The notes below the pieces were generated by a model. That model saw only the letters and a list, made by a program, of their open reading frames with translations, made no database searches and was not told where the DNA came from. Below, piece by piece: positions 62,595 through 64,000 of a DNA stretch of 64,000 nucleotides. The translations under genes and the position numbers were made by a program. How positions within the stretch are numbered: the stretch's first letter is position 1; each line of letters starts with the position of its first letter. The stretch is from NCBI RefSeq assembly GCF_031846485.1, contig NZ_JAVRHQ010000005.1:62001-126000 (forward strand). Reading direction: 5' to 3'. This DNA is from Autumnicola tepida. GTDB taxonomy: Bacteria > Bacteroidota > Bacteroidia > Flavobacteriales > Flavobacteriaceae.

Positions 62595-62804
62595 TTAGCT
62601 GGCCTTTTTTGCGTCTGAAGAACAATTTCCAATTTCCTCCGGCATTTTGCCGCAATAGCTACAGGCTTCGCCTTCTTTATTTAAAAATGGGTTCTGGCTC
62701 GCGCAGGTTCCTGCAAATTTGCCATCTTTCTTTCCCCAGATTTTAATTGCGATTCCTGCAAAGGCCAGGGCTATTAATACGAAGCTTATTAAGAATAATT
62801 TCAT
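62595..62804 (-). CDS. Small single-span membrane protein, Cys-rich
   Basis: 69 residues: TM helix at residues 3-22, then a cytoplasmic or periplasmic tail with CASQNPFLN and CSYCGKMPEEIGNC, so five Cys that could bind metal or form disulphides. Five bases upstream of the glycosyltransferase on the same strand. Similar proteins occur in Flavobacteriaceae; function unknown. A TATTTTTG box (62823-62830) lies upstream. Confidence 0.75.
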   Translation of the reverse strand: MKLFLISFVLIALAFAGIAIKIWGKKDGKFAGTCASQNPFLNKEGEACSYCGKMPEEIGNCSSDAKKAS

Positions 62805-62822
62805 GTCTCTGTTTTGTGTTTA

Positions 62823-62830
62823 CAAAAATA
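62823..62830 (-). promoter_or_regulatory. -7 promoter box for the 62804-61492 operon
   Basis: TATTTTTG on the minus strand, 18 bases before the ATG at 62804; it would drive the membrane protein, glycosyltransferase and sigma factor genes together. Confidence 0.6.
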
Positions 62831-62940
62831 AGAATAAAAATACCTTTGGGGAAACAAGGTAATAGAATATGATAATCTTTGTATTATTTAACGCAATTTT
62901 TGAACTAAATTCGCAGGTAAGCCTGCTAAAGCTCCGGTTT

Positions 62941-63954
62941 CTAGAAGATATTTACTTCTGGCTCGAGTTCCACACCAAATTTTTCCTTTACCTCCTGCTG
63001 AATCTTTTGTGATAATTGTAAAATTTCCCTTCCCGTAGCATTACCATAATTAACAAGAACCAGCGCCTGGTTTTTATGTACCCCGGCATCTCCTTCGCGG
63101 TAGCCTTTTAAACCTGCTTTTTCAATAAGCCAGCCTGCCGGAATTTTAATTTTTCCCGGATCAACCGGGTAAGACGGAATTTCCGGGAATTCCTTTTGAA
63201 GCCGGGTAAATTCTTCCTGGTCAATCACCGGATTCTTAAAAAAACTCCCGCTGTTCCCCAGCAGCTTTGGATCGGGCAATTTTTCCTGCCGGATAGCAAT
63301 CACCGCGTCTGAAATGTCTTTTATTTTGGCGGAAAGGATCTTTTTTTGATCGAGGGCATTTTTTATAGCGCCATAACTGGTGCGCAGGATATGCTCATTT
63401 CTGGTTAGCCTGAACGTCACGCTGGTAATAATAAATTGTCCTTTTAAAGAAGTTTTGAAGATGGAATTCCGGTAGTCGAATTCGGTTTCTGCCTTGCTAA
63501 AACTGCGCTTTTCCAACGTTTGGATGTTTACTGCTTCGCATTCCTCAAAAACATCTTTTAATTCCACCCCATAGGCCCCGATGTTCTGGATTGGGGCAGT
63601 ACCCACATTTCCCGGAATAAGTGACAAATTTTCCAGACCGCCCAGTTCCTGTTTTAATGTCCACAGTACAAATTGGTGCCAGTTTTCACCTGCGCAAGCC
63701 TTTACCAAAACCTCGTTGCCGGTTTCAGAAATAATTTTCCTGCCCTTCAGGTTTATGTGAAGAACGGTTTTGTTTACATCTGTTGTAAGCAACATATTGC
63801 TGCCGCCGCCCAGGATAAACAATTCTTCGGCATAAGTCTGCTTCAACACCTCTTTTAATTCTTCAACAGTATCTACAGATATAAATTTTTTCGCTTTTAC
63901 ATCTATTCCAAAAGTGTTGAATTCTTTTAAAGAAGCATTTTGCGCAACCCGCAT
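62941..63954 (-). CDS. murB: MurB, UDP-N-acetylenolpyruvoylglucosamine reductase
   Basis: FAD-dependent reductase that makes UDP-MurNAc, the step before MurC. The FAD-binding NTFGIDV, ILGGGSNMLL, IPGNVGTAPIQNIGAYG (with the FAD contact) and the catalytic GNSGSFFKNP are all visible. 337 residues suits the type I MurB. It is remote from the mur/fts cluster at the other end of the window, as in many Bacteroidota. It lies four bases (one codon-sized overlap or less) from the upstream gene's stop at 63956. Confidence 0.96.
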   Translation of the reverse strand: MRVAQNASLKEFNTFGIDVKAKKFISVDTVEELKEVLKQTYAEELFILGGGSNMLLTTDVNKTVLHINLKGRKIISETGNEVLVKACAGENWHQFVLWTLKQELGGLENLSLIPGNVGTAPIQNIGAYGVELKDVFEECEAVNIQTLEKRSFSKAETEFDYRNSIFKTSLKGQFIITSVTFRLTRNEHILRTSYGAIKNALDQKKILSAKIKDISDAVIAIRQEKLPDPKLLGNSGSFFKNPVIDQEEFTRLQKEFPEIPSYPVDPGKIKIPAGWLIEKAGLKGYREGDAGVHKNQALVLVNYGNATGREILQLSQKIQQEVKEKFGVELEPEVNIF

Positions 63955-63955
63955 A

Positions 63956-64000
63956 CTATCGGTTTTTATATTGTTTTAAAGCTTCCTGAAGAATTTCTAT
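63956..64000 (-). CDS. C-terminal tail of a further gene (rest outside window)
   Basis: Only the last 14 codons and stop are visible: IEILQEALKQYKNR, stop TAG at 63956-63958, one base before the ATG of murB at 63954. The short spacing suggests an operon with murB. Too little remains for identification. Confidence 0.4.
   Translation of the reverse strand: MEILQEALKQYKNR

Noticed and set aside
1..64000. CRISPR arrays, prophage, transposons or defence genes
   Set aside because: No regularly spaced repeats, no integrase, transposase, portal or known defence domain seen on either strand.

Overview
The window looks like a single chromosomal segment of a Flavobacteriaceae bacterium (phylum Bacteroidota). 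The evidence is: a protein ending in a type IX secretion (T9SS) type B sorting/gliding-motility domain; FtsZ with a very long C-terminal tail; a fused SecDF; recurrent TAnnTTTG promoter boxes; many short-signal lipoproteins; and the near absence of Shine-Dalgarno sequences. Protein resemblance suggests a marine relative of Gramella/Salegentibacter, but this is inference. I see no phage, insertion sequence, CRISPR array or classical defence island. Most of the window is ordinary core genome.

Layout. 1-8.9 kb (+): the division and cell wall (dcw) cluster murD(partial)-ftsW-murG-murC-ftsQ-ftsA-ftsZ, closed by a strong terminator. Two copies of a palindromic intergenic repeat lie inside it. 8.9-13.8 kb (-): a small membrane protein, a lipoprotein, a HerA-like ATPase, a Tat-type L,D-carboxypeptidase and a PBP4-type D-Ala-D-Ala carboxypeptidase whose signal peptide seems to be frameshifted. 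13.9-24.5 kb (mostly +): queE, a DUF2911 protein (-), asnB, gyrB, a secreted barrel-like protein, mdh and secDF. 24.5-25.0 kb has no intact gene. 25.0-28.9 kb (-): DUF192 lipoprotein, lgt, yidD, cysS, folE. 28.98-33.6 kb: a T9SS cargo protein (+), an OmpP1/FadL porin (-) and a Gly/Tyr/Ser/Arg-rich lipoprotein (-). 33.7-35.8 kb (+): proS, two identical tRNA-Glu genes and rpsT. 35.8-37.5 kb (-): glutaminase and pepE.

37.6-43.9 kb (+) holds three tandem paralogous secreted proteins with a carboxypeptidase-regulatory-like domain, a DUF6702-like protein, an M1 metallopeptidase, tatA and a PAP2 phosphatase. 43.9-52.6 kb carries an O-methyltransferase, kynureninase and kynurenine 3-monooxygenase (both +). 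Between these two are a lipoprotein, an SDR gene broken by one in-frame stop, a 51-residue membrane protein, an Fe-S photolyase and a flavin reductase; MsrA follows. 52.6-64 kb contains a lipoprotein, a coiled-coil 'zinc ribbon' protein that has lost its cysteines, a Nif3-like protein, lpxK (+), an orphan TPR hybrid histidine kinase, gap, lipA, an ECF-type sigma factor overlapping a glycosyltransferase, a small membrane protein, murB and the tail of one more gene.

Functionally the segment is dominated by envelope work: peptidoglycan precursor synthesis and division (mur/fts, murB), peptidoglycan trimming (PBP4, S66 peptidase), lipoprotein and protein export (lgt, yidD, secDF, tatA) and lipid A (lpxK). 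The strongest reasons for a second look are the intact triplicated paralog locus next to the M1 peptidase, two apparent gene lesions (PBP4 signal peptide, SDR) and the palindromic repeat family. I did not find anything I would call a new system with confidence.
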